This document shows, one piece after another, positions 6,241 through 6,875 of a DNA stretch of 6,875 nucleotides. This DNA is from JBMTVN01 sp046047235 (lineage in GTDB: Bacteria; Verrucomicrobiota; Verrucomicrobiia; Limisphaerales; JAHDYP01). The translations under genes were made by a program, and so were the position numbers. Every line of letters starts with the position of its first letter. Positions within the stretch are counted from its first letter, which is position 1. The notes under the pieces are model-generated. The model searched no databases. It was not told the origin of the DNA and saw only the letters and a program-made list of their open reading frames with translations. The stretch is from the NCBI GenBank assembly GCA_046047235.1, contig JBJOII010000182.1, positions 1 to 6,875 of the forward strand, given 5' to 3'.

Positions 6241-6609
6241 ATGAAACTCGAACTCCGCAAAACCTTCCAATTCGAAGCCGCACACCACCTCCCCAACGTC
6301 CCTCAAGACCACAAATGCCGACGCCTCCACGGACACAGCTTCCAGGTCGAAGTGGTGGTCAGCGGGGAATGCGACCCCCACTACGGCTGGGTCATGGACT
6401 ACGCCGATATCACCAAGGCCTTCAAACCGCTCTGGAAACAACTCGACCACTACTACCTCAATGAAGTGCCCGGACTCGAAAACCCCACCAGCGAAAACCT
6501 CGCACTCTGGATCTGGACCCACCTCAAACCCAACCTCCCCGAACTCACCGAACTCGTCGTCGCCGAAACCTGCACCGCCCGCTGCGTCTACCGCGGCCCC
6601 AACCCCTGA
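6241..6609 (+). CDS. queD: 6-carboxy-5,6,7,8-tetrahydropterin synthase (queuosine biosynthesis)
   Basis: This 122-residue QueD of the PTPS/6-pyruvoyltetrahydropterin synthase fold converts 7,8-dihydroneopterin triphosphate to 6-carboxytetrahydropterin, releasing acetaldehyde and triphosphate, on the way to preQ0 and queuosine in tRNA. It is cytoplasmic and zinc dependent. Visible residues: the zinc ligands H15 (in FEAAHHLP), H30 and H32 (RLHGHSF); catalytic C26 (DHKCRRLHGH); D69-H70 (QLDHYYLN); the substrate segment GLENPTSENLA (78-88); and E109 (VAETCTARCVYRG). The sequence is close to E. coli QueD throughout and has its length. ATG at 6241 is chosen because an upstream in-frame ATG (6097) would add residues encoded inside the LuxC-like gene with no family similarity. 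It starts 26 bases after the LuxC-like stop with no terminator or Shine-Dalgarno between, so it is probably co-transcribed. queC and queE are not in the window. Confidence 0.95.
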   Translation: MKLELRKTFQFEAAHHLPNVPQDHKCRRLHGHSFQVEVVVSGECDPHYGWVMDYADITKAFKPLWKQLDHYYLNEVPGLENPTSENLALWIWTHLKPNLPELTELVVAETCTARCVYRGPNP

Positions 6610-6838
6610 CCTCTGAAACCGTGGAGGATGTCCGCATGAACACGCCCTTACATGAATAGGGACCTCCGTTCGTTGATTACGGTGATATTCAATCTGCGAT
6701 ATCCCGGATCCGGGCATCTCCAATCGCCAACCGAAGCCTTCGATACCGATAGCAATCCCGATCCCGATTTCGCTAGCTCAGAAGCGCCAAATGCTGAGTG
6801 GGCCCCGCGCGGGTCCCTGGGCGAATGAGCTGAGAATT
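6610..6838. other. Non-coding 3' stretch after queD with short dyads, no gene recognised
   Basis: No convincing coding frame, tRNA or known RNA is seen. The base composition loses the strong C-over-G skew of the preceding genes. Local symmetry includes a perfect 12-bp palindrome CCCGGATCCGGG (6703-6714), a GGAGG...CCTCC pairing (6632-6636 with about 6662-6666), a tandem ATCCCGATCCCGAT near 6756-6769, and CTCAG/CTGAG arms (6777-6781, 6794-6798) followed by GGGCCCCGCGCGGGTCCC. The last dyads could be a terminator-like or structured element, but this near the contig end the sequence may be unreliable. Confidence 0.5.

Positions 6839-6875
<37 letters not shown>

Noticed and set aside
6768..6834. 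A possible tRNA suggested by TAGCTCAG near 6774
   Set aside because: There is no matching D-arm closing strand at the usual distance, no T-arm GTTCRA motif and no 7-bp acceptor stem could be built around it.

Overview
The window is a 6.9-kb contig end from a high-GC bacterium, most likely a member of the Verrucomicrobiota. The phylum call is an inference. It rests on the large secreted protein with tandem lamin-tail domains and a C-terminal beta-sandwich ending in an ARFYLLV-type motif, a style common in that phylum, and on the overall gene mix. No marker gene is present to settle it. The last ~37 bases are almost pure G and look like a sequencing or assembly artefact.

Layout: (1) 1-1467 (+) is the 3' part of a lamin-tail-domain surface protein, cut by the left edge. 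A strong hairpin (1476-1500) separates it from (2) 1526-3208 (-), a membrane chemoreceptor with a periplasmic Tll0287-like (DUF3365) domain carrying a CxxCH haem-c motif. It has a standard 36-heptad-type signalling hairpin but essentially no HAMP domain. (3) 3209-3414 is an AT-richer intergenic stretch holding two matched palindromes around a possible -10 box of the receptor gene. (4) 3415-3606 (-) is a small single-pass membrane protein of unknown role. (5) 3607-3764 is a divergent intergenic region with nested inverted repeats. (6) 3765-4853, 4853-6214 and 6241-6609 (+) form a tight operon-like run: a LuxE-family acyl-protein synthetase, a LuxC-family acyl-CoA/acyl-enzyme reductase joined to it by a TAATG stop/start overlap, and QueD (6-carboxytetrahydropterin synthase). 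(7) 6610-6838 shows no gene, only short dyads, and runs into the poly-G end.

LuxE and LuxC together are the two catalytic subunits of a fatty-acid reductase: ATP-dependent activation of a fatty acid onto LuxE, transfer to the LuxC cysteine, and NADPH reduction to the aldehyde. The usual luminescence partners (luxA, luxB, luxD) are not in the window, so the pair probably serves aldehyde or alcohol metabolism unrelated to light. QueD makes the second intermediate of queuosine/7-deazaguanine synthesis and may simply share the transcript. The chemoreceptor is an independent sensory gene that would need cytochrome c maturation to load its haem.

A striking whole-window property is a strong excess of C over G on the + strand that persists through genes on both strands. 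The + strand genes end codons mostly in C, while the - strand genes end them mostly in G or T. This points to replication-strand bias. The skew fades in the intergenic stretches and after queD.
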